DNA of 64,000 nucleotides from Bradyrhizobium monzae (GTDB taxonomy: Bacteria; Pseudomonadota; Alphaproteobacteria; Rhizobiales; Xanthobacteraceae). The translations under genes and the position numbers were made by a program. The stretch is taken from NCBI RefSeq assembly GCF_021458635.1, contig NZ_JAIRDQ010000013.1, positions 186,001-250,000 of the forward strand, written 5' to 3'. The first letter of the stretch is position 1. Each line of letters begins with the position of its first letter. Positions 18,076-27,323 of the stretch are shown piece by piece. The notes beneath the pieces were generated by a model. It was given only the letters and a program-made list of their open reading frames with translations. It searched no databases and was not told the DNA's origin.

Positions 18076-19464
18076 ATGTGGCTCAGTCGGATATCAAGTC
18101 TCGCTCTGGCATTGTCTGTCCCGGCAGCGACGGTTGCGGCTAATGCAGACTACCTATCACTTCACTTCTGGGGCGGGCTCGTTCTTGGCGGATTTATGTT
18201 GGTCCTTTCCGTCGTGACGTCGAGGAGAGGTGAGGCGTCCGCAGTGACCTTGGACGAAGCGATGGCGATCAAGGCTTTCGAAACGATCAAGGACGGTATC
18301 ACGGTCTATGATGCGGACAAGTGCGTGCTCGCCAACGACGCTGCAGCCCACATGCTCGGGTTTTCCAGTGGAGAAGAGTTGAAAGGGTTGAGTATCGCCT
18401 CGCTTTCGCTGGATCCTCAACCGAACGGCAAGACTGTTGCGCAGATGTTCGAGCAGACCAATGAGGTTGTGACGCGGTCGGGCCACGTGGCGATCGAATG
18501 GTGGCTTCAGCGCAAAGATCAATCCTCCATTCCGGTCAGGATAAGTCTTGTTGTTTCGGAATTCAGCGGCCGTCCGGTAGTCGTGTGTGTTTGGCAAGAT
18601 ATAACCGACCTGGTCCGGATGCGGGAAGAGAGGCTGAGTCTTGCGAAGAGGTTTGATAGCGATGTGTCGCGGGTCGTCGACGTTGTGGCGAGCTCAATGC
18701 AGGACATGCAAGCGGTCGCATCGGAAATTACAGCTTCAACGGGCGATGTCTGTCTTCGTACTGAAGCCATGACCGAGATTGTGAAAAAGACCGAAGGAAA
18801 CTCGACCGCCGTTGCTTCGGCCGCTCAGGAGTTCTCGGCTTCGATTTCGGAAATCAGCCGACAAGTTTCGACGGCCGCGAACATTTCGCAAACTGCGCGC
18901 GACAAGACCGGACACGCTGAAGCAACGTTAGTTGAGCTCGTTGCTTCGGTGACGAAGATCAGCAGCGTCGTCCAAATGATCGAGGGCATAGCCTCGCAAA
19001 CCAATTTGCTAGCGCTCAACGCAACCATCGAGGCAGCGCGAGCCGGCGAAGCGGGGCGAGGCTTTGCAGTGGTGGCTGGGGAAGTGAAGAATCTTGCCGC
19101 GCAGGCTGCAAAAGCGACGAGCGATGTTGATGCTCAAATTCTTGCCATTCAACAAAGGACGGAACTGGCGACTGCGGCGATGAGTGACATCGCCGGCATC
19201 ATCGACAAGTTGCAGGAGATATCCAACAGCATATCGGCGGCGATAGAGGAGCAGTCGATCGTGACGAACGACATCTCGCGAAGCATTACCAACATCAGTT
19301 CCGATATGCGCGAAGCGTCCCGAGATATTGACCAACTCAACGATGCCTCGCGTGCCTCTGGCTCATCGGCGGGGCAGGCCGTTGGGAAGATGAAGAACTT
19401 GAGCAGCAATATCGTTTCATTGCAGGGGCAGGTCAGCGACTTCTTGATCAAGATCTCGGCGTAA
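18076..19464 (+). CDS. methyl-accepting chemotaxis protein with PAS domain
   Basis: A 462-residue chemoreceptor. Two short membrane helices at the N-terminus (about residues 5-20 and 30-50) leave almost no periplasmic part, so sensing is probably cytoplasmic through the PAS domain at about 75-200 (ETIKDGITVYDADKCVLAND, ending VWQDITDLVRMREER). The signalling domain carries IASQTNLLALNATIEAARAG and GRGFAVVAGEVKNLAAQA. ATG 18076 is chosen over a TTG at 18025. An AT-rich stretch near 17960-17980 could hold its own promoter; otherwise it is read from nod box 2. Confidence 0.92.
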   Translation: MWLSRISSLALALSVPAATVAANADYLSLHFWGGLVLGGFMLVLSVVTSRRGEASAVTLDEAMAIKAFETIKDGITVYDADKCVLANDAAAHMLGFSSGEELKGLSIASLSLDPQPNGKTVAQMFEQTNEVVTRSGHVAIEWWLQRKDQSSIPVRISLVVSEFSGRPVVVCVWQDITDLVRMREERLSLAKRFDSDVSRVVDVVASSMQDMQAVASEITASTGDVCLRTEAMTEIVKKTEGNSTAVASAAQEFSASISEISRQVSTAANISQTARDKTGHAEATLVELVASVTKISSVVQMIEGIASQTNLLALNATIEAARAGEAGRGFAVVAGEVKNLAAQAAKATSDVDAQILAIQQRTELATAAMSDIAGIIDKLQEISNSISAAIEEQSIVTNDISRSITNISSDMREASRDIDQLNDASRASGSSAGQAVGKMKNLSSNIVSLQGQVSDFLIKISA

Positions 19465-20303
19465 CATGGAGCGCTCAGTTTAGGTGCAGGTCAAGCAACC
19501 AAGTCGCCACGACGTCTGCTGAGTGGGACGTTGGTCGGGCAGGCGGAACTCTATAATCGGATCGATAACCGTTGTCGGTTGATCCGGGCGCGGTTCGTAG
19601 GCCAGTTCGGATGCTGGTTCGATAGAGTTGCGATCGAGCGGTGCTGTTGTAAACCTCTGTTTCGACGGTAAGCTGGCACTCAGCGAGTGGTACAGAGTGT
19701 GATTGTCTAGCTCTGAGGGGCGACCGGTTGGCGACCTTGCTTTTGAGGTTGCGATGAACGGATGGCGCACCATCATGCGGCCGTCCGCATCCACGCCAGT
19801 ACGTCGGCTTCGCGGTAGTGCCAATCATTCATGCTGATCTCACTCGCGATCCGAGCTCCCTAGTTATCCGCTTCCAACGCCCTCGCGAGTTCAGTGCGTT
19901 CGTCATCCACCGAGACGGTTCCGCGAAGTCGGATGTAGAAAAAGCATCGCCTCGACATGAATCGCCTCCCCGCATGGCCGCCGCCGTTCGGACAAAGTAG
20001 GGGACCTGCTACTCTGAAACGCAGCCAGGTTTAAGTTTGGGCCCAGTTCGCCAGAGGAGACAGGCGATGAAGGGAGAGTTCCGGAAGAGCAGTCCATCTA
20101 GGTCTTGATGGAACACGCCGCCGGTCGGCTACGCCAGTCGAGCGTCCCGCTAGATCCGGGCTGCGGCAGTAAGTGAACCTTGCAGAAGGACCGTAAAGGG
20201 GGAAGAAGGATTGGGCAGGGGAACACCAGGAGCGCCAAGGTGATTGACCATCGATCTTCGTGGGAATCATTGGCACAAACGATGGAAGTCTTGCTTTCAA
20301 GTT
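19465..20303. other. gene-free stretch
   Basis: No credible gene or promoter was seen in about 840 bases; overlapping frames on both strands lack family character. Confidence 0.45.
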
Positions 20304-20999
20304 CTACCCATGGCGCGGTGGATGCACGCCATTTAATTCAAGAGAGTAGCCGATGCTGCGCGCGGACCTGATCCGTAGCGTCGCGGCGGATCGCCTCAAA
20401 TGTCCGCGCAAGCGATAGATTGCCGCCTCAAGCGCATTGGTCGAGACCTCATGGTCGAATGAATAGATGCTATCCTCCAGTGAGGCGCGCGGCACCGTGC
20501 GCCCAGCATGGCTGAGCAGATACTCAAGAACGCACAGTTCACGATGCGCGATGCGGAGCGGCCGTCCGTCCACCCAGGCTTGCCGGGCAATCGGATCGAA
20601 TTCGACATTCCCAAATATGGTGAGCGGGGCCGTCATTTGCTTCGATCGCCGCAGAATGGCTCGCATCCGGGCGATGAGCTCAACAGTAGACAGCGGCTTT
20701 GGCAGGAAATCGTCCGCCCCACCGTTGAAGCTTGCAATTCGGCGATCGAGATCGTTGAGCCCGCTTATCACCATCGCGGGCATCGATCTGCCGTTTCGTC
20801 TCAATTGCTTCAGCCAGTCCAAGCCGTCTCCATCCGGCAGAGCCAACTCGAGAAGAAGAATGTCATAGCATGCGCAATCAAGAGCTGCCGCCGCTTCGTC
20901 CAGAGTGCGTGTCACATCGACGGCGAACCCACACTCCACGAGTGCTCCTTGGACAGCCCGCGCAAAGGCGGTTTGATGATCAACCAGTAGCGTTCGCAT
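20304..20999 (-). CDS. OmpR-type response regulator lacking the phosphoacceptor aspartate
   Basis: A 231-residue protein from ATG 20999 (an upstream ATG at 21017 adds six residues). The receiver domain (1-115) is followed by a winged-helix DNA-binding domain (about 130-225, HRELCVLEYLLSHAGRTVPR, ALEAAIYRLRGHLRR). The normal Asp of the strand-3 motif is Glu51 in LLLELALPDGDG, and the acidic pair at the N-terminus is Asp7-His8. Ser79 and Lys101 are kept. The protein may act without phosphorylation, with Glu mimicking the active state. No histidine kinase gene lies nearby. Confidence 0.88.
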   Translation of the reverse strand: MRTLLVDHQTAFARAVQGALVECGFAVDVTRTLDEAAAALDCACYDILLLELALPDGDGLDWLKQLRRNGRSMPAMVISGLNDLDRRIASFNGGADDFLPKPLSTVELIARMRAILRRSKQMTAPLTIFGNVEFDPIARQAWVDGRPLRIAHRELCVLEYLLSHAGRTVPRASLEDSIYSFDHEVSTNALEAAIYRLRGHLRRSAATLRIRSARSIGYSLELNGVHPPRHG

Positions 21000-21017
21000 T
21001 TCATCGTCTTTCGCCAA

Positions 21018-22088
21018 TCTACGACGGGATGATTGAGCGGCTCATCGTCGACCGTGAGGCCACGCGGTTCTTGTAAAGCTCTCCCTTTGGAGTGAACGCC
21101 GGAAGCCGGGATTGGCGCGGAGCAACAGTCGTCAACGGCCAATCTATCCGATCCGTCCATCGGCCTATGGGTAGCTTCGGCCGTCCGCTTTGGATCGCAT
21201 GCGTTCTCCTCAACGCTTGCGGTAATCTTGGCGTCAGCAGGGAGGCTCCGAATCATTGAAGGGATCGAGGGCCGTGAAGATATCCTCGCGCATTTGCCCG
21301 CCAACGCTCCCAACGAGACAATATACGTCTTTCGAAAACACATGCCGAACCCTGGCGATCCGCAAAACCGAGTCACGTGCGCTCCCGACGCTGCAGCCTA
21401 TCGAGAGACCGTGAACATTGGCCGGTGCATCCCGGCATTGGCACCAGTCACGCATGTGGTGCGAGCCAGCGTGGCCTGCATTCACCTCGCCTAACGAATA
21501 CTGGCATAGCCTCGGATGTGGAACTTGAATTCTGATCGTTCTCCCATCCGGCAGGGGCGAGGCGAAGACGGCCATCCCTGCTCTCCAAGTGACCGACTTG
21601 CGCCCGGCGCAAGGCCGGTGGCGATGGTTCTCCCGCCTGGCGCATCGGCCATTTCAACAACGTGCCGCCGCGAGGCGCGTGATGAGTTTGCAGCGCAACC
21701 TTAAGAGCTTCAGGCATTCGCAATTCTTGCTCGCTGTCAGGATGGTTTGGCGCGGCCGAGAGAGTCTCGCAGCCCGTGTCGGAAAACCTACAATCTGACG
21801 CTACGTACGATTCAAGTCCATCCGCGGGCCGGGTCAGAAATTTCCCAACATTCGCAGGCCCGCTTAAGCAGCGAGAGCAAGATATTGACCGGCGCAAGGC
21901 GTCGAGCGTCGGCAGAATTGGCTTGGAGCGCCCAGATATCGCCTCTCCGTCGGTTATCAGGATAACGGGCTTCGAGGCTGCGCTTCAGCAGGAGCAAATC
22001 AAAAAGACAGTCAAGGTGCCTCGTTAGGGGCGGGCCTTTCGAAAGCGTCGGAGCGTGCTGCCATTCGAGATCAAGCCCGTGCCTCGAG
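21018..22088. other. gene-free stretch before the suf-linked ferredoxin
   Basis: About 1 kb with no credible gene. Several overlapping frames (for example 21234-21575 minus and 21812-22456 minus) have no recognisable product. The NifA site at 22089 marks the start of the next transcription unit. Confidence 0.45.
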
Positions 22089-22104
22089 TGTCGGGGTTGG
22101 GACA
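22089..22104. promoter_or_regulatory. NifA upstream activator sequence
   Basis: TGTCGGGGTTGGGACA is an exact TGT-N10-ACA site. It ends about 60 bases before the -24 element at 22166 that serves the ferredoxin gene at 22226. Confidence 0.8.
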
Positions 22105-22165
22105 CACTGCTCGGCCGCATACGCCCCGCTAGACCCAAAGATACGCCAACCATGGCGCGTTGGCA

Positions 22166-22182
22166 TTGGCACGAGCCTTGAA
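22166..22182 (+). promoter_or_regulatory. sigma-54 (-24/-12) promoter of the suf-linked ferredoxin
   Basis: TTGGCACGAGCCTTGAA matches YTGGCACG-N4-TTGCW except for A in place of C near -12. It lies 44 bases before the ferredoxin ATG, with a NifA site upstream. Confidence 0.8.
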
Positions 22183-22225
22183 GGGGAGAAGGCGTCCGGC
22201 ATCGCATTTTCAGGAAATCACCATT

Positions 22226-22420
22226 ATGGCGTACAAGATAGTCGCGTCCCAGTGCACCGCCTGTGGCGCATGTGAGTTTGAGTGCCCCAACGGGGCAGTC
22301 AACCTCAAGCGCGACGTATATGTGATCGATCCGAAGACGTGCACCGAATGCGAGGGGCATTTCGGCACGCCGCAATGCGCTGCTGTCTGCCCGGTTCCCA
22401 ACACGTGTGTCCCGGCTTAG
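22226..22420 (+). CDS. 2[4Fe-4S] ferredoxin, FdxN-like
   Basis: The 64-residue protein MAYKIVASQCTACGACEFEC carries CxxCxxCxxxCP near the N-terminus and the second-cluster pattern CTEC-x8-C-x3-CP typical of nif-linked ferredoxins. It is a paralogue of the ferredoxin at 52807 beside nifB but lacks that protein's C-terminal tail. The frame is open upstream to 22160, but ATG 22226 has an AGGAAA-type ribosome site and lies correctly behind the sigma-54 promoter. It may donate electrons to nitrogenase or to Fe-S assembly, since suf genes follow. Confidence 0.92.
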   Translation: MAYKIVASQCTACGACEFECPNGAVNLKRDVYVIDPKTCTECEGHFGTPQCAAVCPVPNTCVPA

Positions 22421-22624
22421 CGGAGTGGCGATGCGCATGGTCGGCACCAGCAGCACGGTCGAGACACAATTGAGCCCTGCGGCCTTCCTTGTTGGTGACC
22501 TGGTTAGAGTGACGGTCCGTTCCGCGTTAGGCCTGATTGAGTCGCTGGCCTATACGGTCGAGGGGGGACGCCATAACCGTTGCCGGACGTGGCCGGAATG
22601 GTCTCTGCGCGTGCGGAGGCGCCA

Positions 22625-22992
22625 ATGGTAGCCGTACAAGAGACGATCGAGTGCGTGAGGCGCATCGACGTCGACCAGTATCGTTATGGGTTTGAGACCT
22701 TGATCGACTCCGAAAGGCTCCAAAGAGGTTGTCGGAAGATACCGTCAAATTCATCTCGCAGAAGACAGAACGAACCGGCCTGGATGCTCCTGTGGCAGGC
22801 TCGAAGCCTGTCGCCGCCGGGTGACCATGATCGCGCCGACCTGGGCACGCTCCAGCGCGGCCTCACGCAGAAGGAGGCGGTCGGCCCCGTCGTCAACGGC
22901 TTCGTCAAGGACGGCTCCAGCAGCTGCCGATGGAATTCGCAGTGGAGGCGCAGAAGCTGAACTCGATCCTGCTGGAAGGAGCGGTCGGCTAG
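22625..22992 (+). pseudogene. sufB: collapsed sufB remnant
   Basis: The first ~60 codons match the SufB N-terminus: VAVQETIECVRRIDVDQYRY GFET, then NEPAWMLLWQ. The sequence jumps directly to the SufB C-terminus, LQRGLTQKEAVGPVVNGFV, and after a frameshift LPMEFAVEAQKLNSILLEG ending at TAG 22990-22992. Some 380 internal codons are missing and several frameshifts are present, so no functional scaffold subunit can be made. It sits exactly where sufB belongs, upstream of sufC, sufD and sufS. Confidence 0.88.
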
Positions 22993-23001
22993 CTCTGACC
23001 G

Positions 23002-23103
23002 CATCCTGAGGAGGCCGCGCAAGCGGCCGTCTCGAAGGATGGATACCGGATTGATTGTTGCCCTCATCCTTCGAGACGCGCCTTCGGTACCCCTCAGGAG
23101 GAG
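23002..23103. repeat. intergenic palindromic repeat
   Basis: Outer arms CATCCTGAGGAGG and CCCTCAGGAGGAG flank inner arms GTCTCGAAGGATG and CATCCTTCGAGAC, the inner pair perfect over 13 bases. This two-stem layout resembles the dispersed palindromic repeats common in Bradyrhizobium genomes. It fills the gap between the sufB remnant and sufC. Confidence 0.75.
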
Positions 23104-23120
23104 ATAGACGGAACGACACA

Positions 23121-23897
23121 ATGGCATTGCTTGCAGTGAAAGGCCTGAAGGTTCGTGTCAAGGAGCGTGAGATCCTCCGCGGGCTGACCCTGACCGTGAA
23201 CGAGGGCGAGATTCACGCGATCATGGGGCCGAACGGCTCGGGCAAATCGACGCTCTCCCATGTGATCGCCGGCAAGCCCGGTTATGAGGTCACCGACGGC
23301 CAGATCGTGTTCAAGGGCGAGGACCTCCTGAAGATGGATCCGGAAGAGCGCGTCGCGAAGGGGGTGTTCCTGGCTTTCCAGTATCCGGTCGAGATCCCCG
23401 GCGTTGCCATCATGACCTTCCTGCGCACCGCGCTGAACGCGCAACGCAAAGCGCGCGGCGAGAGCGAATTTACGACTCCGGACTTTCTCAAGAAGGTTCG
23501 CGAGGTCTCCAAGTCGCTGAACATCCCGCAGGACATGCTCAAGCGTGGCGTCAATGTCGGCTTCTCCGGCGGCGAGAAGAAGCGCAACGAGGTGCTGCAG
23601 ATGGCGCTGTTCGAGCCGAGCCTGTGCATCCTCGACGAGATGGATTCCGGCCTCGATATCGACGCACTGCGCATTGCAGCCGACTGCGTCAACGCGCTGC
23701 GTTCGCCGGGCCGCGCCATGGTCGTCATCACCCATTATCAGCGGCTCCTCAATTGCATCGTGCCTGACGTCGTGCACGTGATGTCGAAGGGCCGTGTCGT
23801 GAAGAGCGGCGGCAAGGAACTGGCGCTGGAGCTGGAAGCGTCCGGCTATGCCAATTTTCGAGGACGCGGCTTGGCCGTGTTGCGGATATTCCGATGA
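23121..23897 (+). CDS. sufC: SufC, Fe-S cluster assembly ATPase
   Basis: ATPase subunit of the SufBCD scaffold, 258 residues from ATG 23121. Walker A GPNGSGKST near residue 36, signature FSGGEKKRNEVLQM near 150, Walker B LCILDEMDSGLDID near 172 and the switch His in VVITHYQRLL. The last 12 residues after SGYANF look altered: another frame gives a more usual continuation, so a small frameshift near the end is likely but should not destroy the ATPase. The stop overlaps the sufD start (ATGA). No functional sufB precedes it here. Confidence 0.92.
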   Translation: MALLAVKGLKVRVKEREILRGLTLTVNEGEIHAIMGPNGSGKSTLSHVIAGKPGYEVTDGQIVFKGEDLLKMDPEERVAKGVFLAFQYPVEIPGVAIMTFLRTALNAQRKARGESEFTTPDFLKKVREVSKSLNIPQDMLKRGVNVGFSGGEKKRNEVLQMALFEPSLCILDEMDSGLDIDALRIAADCVNALRSPGRAMVVITHYQRLLNCIVPDVVHVMSKGRVVKSGGKELALELEASGYANFRGRGLAVLRIFR

Positions 23898-25201
23898 CCC
23901 TGGCTCTGGCGAATACCAATCCCGAATGCCCGGCGAGAGACGTCTTTACCGCCGCGCTGGGACGATTACCCGGCGCGGGAGCTGTTGCCTATGCTCGCGC
24001 CCGCGCTTTCGACGCATTCGAGCGCGCTGGCCTGCCGCACCAGCGCCTTGAGGAGTGGACATGCACTGACCTTCGCGTGCTGATGCGCGCGGTCCTGCCG
24101 CTAGCGCCGTTACCGGACGTTGCCGCGCTGGTGCGCGCAAAAGCGGCAGTTGCGCAGACGGCACTCGAAGGCGCGGCTAAGCTGGTGCTGGTCGACGGAG
24201 TGTTCGCGCCTGACCTGTCGGACCTGGCGGCGTTCGGCGAGGGCGTCGATGTCAAGACGGTGCCCGAGTTTCTGGAGTATCCAGCCGGGGCCGATCTGCT
24301 GATAACCTTCGCGACGGATCCGATGATCTCACTGAATGCCGCGATGGTGACTGACGGTGTCGTGGTCACGCTTGGCGATGGTGTCGCGCTGAGCCCTCCG
24401 ATCCAGATCATTCACGTCGCGACTCAGGCTTTATCGTCTGCGTTCACACGCTCGCATCTGAAACTTGGCAAGAGCGCACAGGCGACCCTGGTCGAAAGCT
24501 TTGTTGCTGCCGATGGCGCGAGCGCCTATCAGGTTCACGACGCGGTGATCGCCCAGATTGGGGAAGGAGCGAATCTTTCGCATTTGCGCGTGGTGGCTGA
24601 CGCAGCTGACGCCACGAACATCTCGTCAAGGATAATGACCGTCCACGAGAAAGCGACGGTCAGTTCCTTCAATATGACCTATGGCGGAACTGTCACTCGC
24701 TACCAGGGCTTCATCACATTGGCGGGTGCGCGGTCCGAGCTCTCCATCAACTGCGTCAACCTGCTCAACGATACCCAGCACGGGGACACCACGCTGGTGA
24801 TTGATCACGCCGCACCTCGTTGCACGAGCGAAGGGAATTTCCGCTGCGTGGTGGACGATCGCGGCCATTCCGTGTTCCAGGGACGGATCATCGCCAAAGC
24901 GCAGAAATCGCAGGGCACGATGATGACGCGGGCGCTGCTCCTGTCTGACGAGGCCAAGGCCGATAACAAGCCGGACCTGCAAATCTTCGCGGATGATGTC
25001 ACCTGCGGCCATGCCGCGACATCAGGCGCGCTCGACGACAGCCTCTTGTTCTATCTGCGCGCGCGCGGCCTGCCCGAGAAGGAGGCGCAGGCGCTTTTGA
25101 TCCAGGCGTTTCTCGGCGAGGCGATCGAGGAGATCGCAGACGCTGGTCTGCGCGAGTTCGTGAGCGCGCGGGTCGCGCGCTGGCTGGAGACGCGGCGATG
25201 A
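23894..25201 (+). CDS. sufD: SufD, Fe-S cluster assembly scaffold subunit
   Basis: A 435-residue partner of SufB and SufC. The beta-helix core with conserved blocks is present: SSRIMTVHEKATVSSFNMTY near residue 240, NTQHGDTT-like DTQHGDTTLVIDHAAPRCTS near 290, VFQGRIIAKAQKSQGTMMTR near 325, and the C-terminal DDVTCGHAATSGALDDSLLFYLRARG near 370. It overlaps sufC at the start and sufS at the end by four bases each, so the three are one operon. SufB and SufD are homologous, but whether SufD alone can act as scaffold is not established. Confidence 0.93.
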   Translation: MTLALANTNPECPARDVFTAALGRLPGAGAVAYARARAFDAFERAGLPHQRLEEWTCTDLRVLMRAVLPLAPLPDVAALVRAKAAVAQTALEGAAKLVLVDGVFAPDLSDLAAFGEGVDVKTVPEFLEYPAGADLLITFATDPMISLNAAMVTDGVVVTLGDGVALSPPIQIIHVATQALSSAFTRSHLKLGKSAQATLVESFVAADGASAYQVHDAVIAQIGEGANLSHLRVVADAADATNISSRIMTVHEKATVSSFNMTYGGTVTRYQGFITLAGARSELSINCVNLLNDTQHGDTTLVIDHAAPRCTSEGNFRCVVDDRGHSVFQGRIIAKAQKSQGTMMTRALLLSDEAKADNKPDLQIFADDVTCGHAATSGALDDSLLFYLRARGLPEKEAQALLIQAFLGEAIEEIADAGLREFVSARVARWLETRR

Positions 25202-26445
25202 GCACGCATCCGGCCGTTCGCGGTTCCGCTTATGACGTGATGCGCGTTCGTGAGGAGTTTCCGGCGCTTGCCATTCGGGTGTATGGCAAGCCGCTCGTCT
25301 ATCTCGACAATGCTGCCTCGGCCCAGAAACCCAGGGCGGTGCTCGACCGCCTCATGCGGGCCTATACAAGTGAATATGCCAATGTGCATCGCGGCCTGCA
25401 TTACCTCGCCAATGTCGCGACCGAAGCCTATGAGGGGGCGCGGACCAAGGTGGCGCAGTTCGTCAACGCCCGCCGTTCAGAAGAGATTATCTTCACCCGC
25501 AATGCCACCGAGGCGATCAACCTCGTGGCCTCTTCCTATGGGCAGCCGAATATCGGCAACGGAGACGAGATCGTGCTCTCGGTCATGGAGCACCACTCCA
25601 ACATCGTGCCCTGGCATTTTCTGCGGGAACGCCACGGCGTCGTGATCAAATGGGCGCCGGTTGACGGCGACGGCAATTTTATCATCGAGGAACTCGAAAA
25701 GCTCCTCACCGCCCGCACCAAGCTGGTCGCAATCACGCACATGTCGAACGCGCTGGGCACTATCGTGCCGGTCAAGGACGTGGTCAGGCTGGCGCACGCC
25801 CGCGGCATCAAAGTGCTGGTCGATGGTGCGCAGGGCGCCGTGCACCTGCCGGTGGACCTGCAAGACATCGGTTGCGATTTCTACGTCTTCACCGGTCACA
25901 AGCTCTACGGGCCGACCGGGATCGGTATGCTCTACGGCAGGCATGAGCTGCTTGCTGCGATGCGGCCCTTCAATGGCGGGGGCGAGATGATACGTGATGT
26001 GGCGCAGGACCGGGTCACGTATGGTGATCCTCCGCACAAGTTCGAGGCCGGCACGCCGCCGATGGTCCAGGCGATCGGACTGGGGGCCGCCATCGACTAT
26101 GTCAACTCGATCGGTAAGGAGCGCATCGCCGCGCATGAGCAGGATCTTGCCGAGTACGCGCACGAGCGCTTGGGTGAAATCAAGTCGCTGCGGCTGATCG
26201 GCATGGCGAAGGATAAGGGGCCGCTGATCTCCTTCGAGCTGAAGGGCGTCTATCCCCACGATGTCGCGACGATCATCGATCGGCAGGGGGTTGCAGTGCG
26301 CGCCGGCACGCATTGCGCGATGCCGTTGATCAAGCGGTTCGGTGTGCCAGCAACGTGCCGTGCGTCATTGGCGCTCTACAACACGTATGCAGACGTTGAT
26401 GCACTCGCGCAGGCCGTTATTGCGGCCGATGAATTGCTCGCATGA
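25198..26445 (+). CDS. sufS: SufS-type cysteine desulfurase
   Basis: Group II cysteine desulfurase of 415 residues that mobilises sulfur from cysteine for Fe-S assembly. Seen: YLDNAASAQKPRAVLD near residue 35, TRNATEAINLVA near 100, the PLP lysine in FTGHKLYGPTGIGML near 235, and the catalytic cysteine in AGTHCAMPLIKRF near 370. The ATG overlaps the sufD stop (ATGA). It is the second cysteine desulfurase in the window beside NifS; no sufE or sufU follows in this window. Confidence 0.94.
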   Translation: MSTHPAVRGSAYDVMRVREEFPALAIRVYGKPLVYLDNAASAQKPRAVLDRLMRAYTSEYANVHRGLHYLANVATEAYEGARTKVAQFVNARRSEEIIFTRNATEAINLVASSYGQPNIGNGDEIVLSVMEHHSNIVPWHFLRERHGVVIKWAPVDGDGNFIIEELEKLLTARTKLVAITHMSNALGTIVPVKDVVRLAHARGIKVLVDGAQGAVHLPVDLQDIGCDFYVFTGHKLYGPTGIGMLYGRHELLAAMRPFNGGGEMIRDVAQDRVTYGDPPHKFEAGTPPMVQAIGLGAAIDYVNSIGKERIAAHEQDLAEYAHERLGEIKSLRLIGMAKDKGPLISFELKGVYPHDVATIIDRQGVAVRAGTHCAMPLIKRFGVPATCRASLALYNTYADVDALAQAVIAADELLA

Positions 26446-27266
26446 ACAGGCGACCGCGCCCCAAGCGATAAGGGATGGGTCCGTCGCATCGCCGCACCAA
26501 TACGTGAAATCCTCATTAGCGTGTGGCCTCTGCCGGCGCGGGTGAGGCGGTTCTTTGGCGCAACCAAACGAGGGCATGCGTGCTGGTGGACATGGCGCGG
26601 CATTGGCTGATGCGATCGAAATCGAAATCCGGCGGTAGAGGTTCAGCTTCACAATCATCCCTGCTAAGTCACGTTTCAATCCGCAGGCCGTGCTCGCGGT
26701 CATGCGCGCTGGCTAGCGACATGGTGGGTCTTGGCGCGGCAAGGGAGATTTTGAGTCCCCTTAGTTGGTGCCATAACTATTTGATTTCACCGCATAAAAC
26801 TGTTTTTCAAGAGGGTGGAATGGATGATTGAGATCCGGGAAGGGCAAGAAGGTCATCGCGGTGCTGCAGAGGGCGGTCGTGAACCACGAGGCAGAGAACT
26901 ATTCCCTCTTCACCGATCCGGATTGCCACACCTTGAAGGACTATAGGATGCGCGGGATCCAGACCGGCTTTCGCCCTTGCTGCTGTCGGGGTGAAGACGG
27001 TGGCCGCTATTTTGCCACCACAACCGACCGAACCGGAATCCCGGACTGCGCTTTCATGTCATTCGACGTGAAACGTACTGCGGCTTCGGTGACATCATCC
27101 TGATCTCGGACAGAGGCGAAAAGGTCAACTGACGACAGCAAACTCATTGATTGGAATTGGGGTGTTTTCCCGACGCGCTTCAGGAGGATCGGGTCTGCGG
27201 CCAGCGCGCGAGGCACAGCTTCATCAAGCTGAACACGCTGTGCCTGCCACTGCCCTGGCAAGCAGC
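26446..27266. other. gene-poor stretch after sufS
   Basis: About 820 bases. The best candidate is a 91-codon plus-strand frame from a TTG at 26828 (KKVIAVLQRAVVNHEAENYS), which follows an AGAGGGTGGA ribosome-like sequence but matches no family known to me; it may be a decayed gene. No sigma-54 element was recognised. Confidence 0.4.
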
Positions 27267-27300
27267 GGAAAGGGAAAGCGCCCGCCGGTGGGGCGGGCGC
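27267..27300 (-). terminator. intrinsic terminator of the RTX gene
   Basis: Perfect arms GCGCCCGCC and GGCGGGCGC around five bases, followed on the minus strand by TTTCCCTTTCC. It starts 24 bases after the stop of the minus-strand RTX gene. Confidence 0.75.
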
Positions 27301-27323
27301 AGGGTTCAGCACGGGTTTTGGAG

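Noticed and set aside
25477..26313. 278-codon minus-strand frame antisense to sufS
   Set aside because: Shadow of the sufS coding sequence with no family match or start signals.
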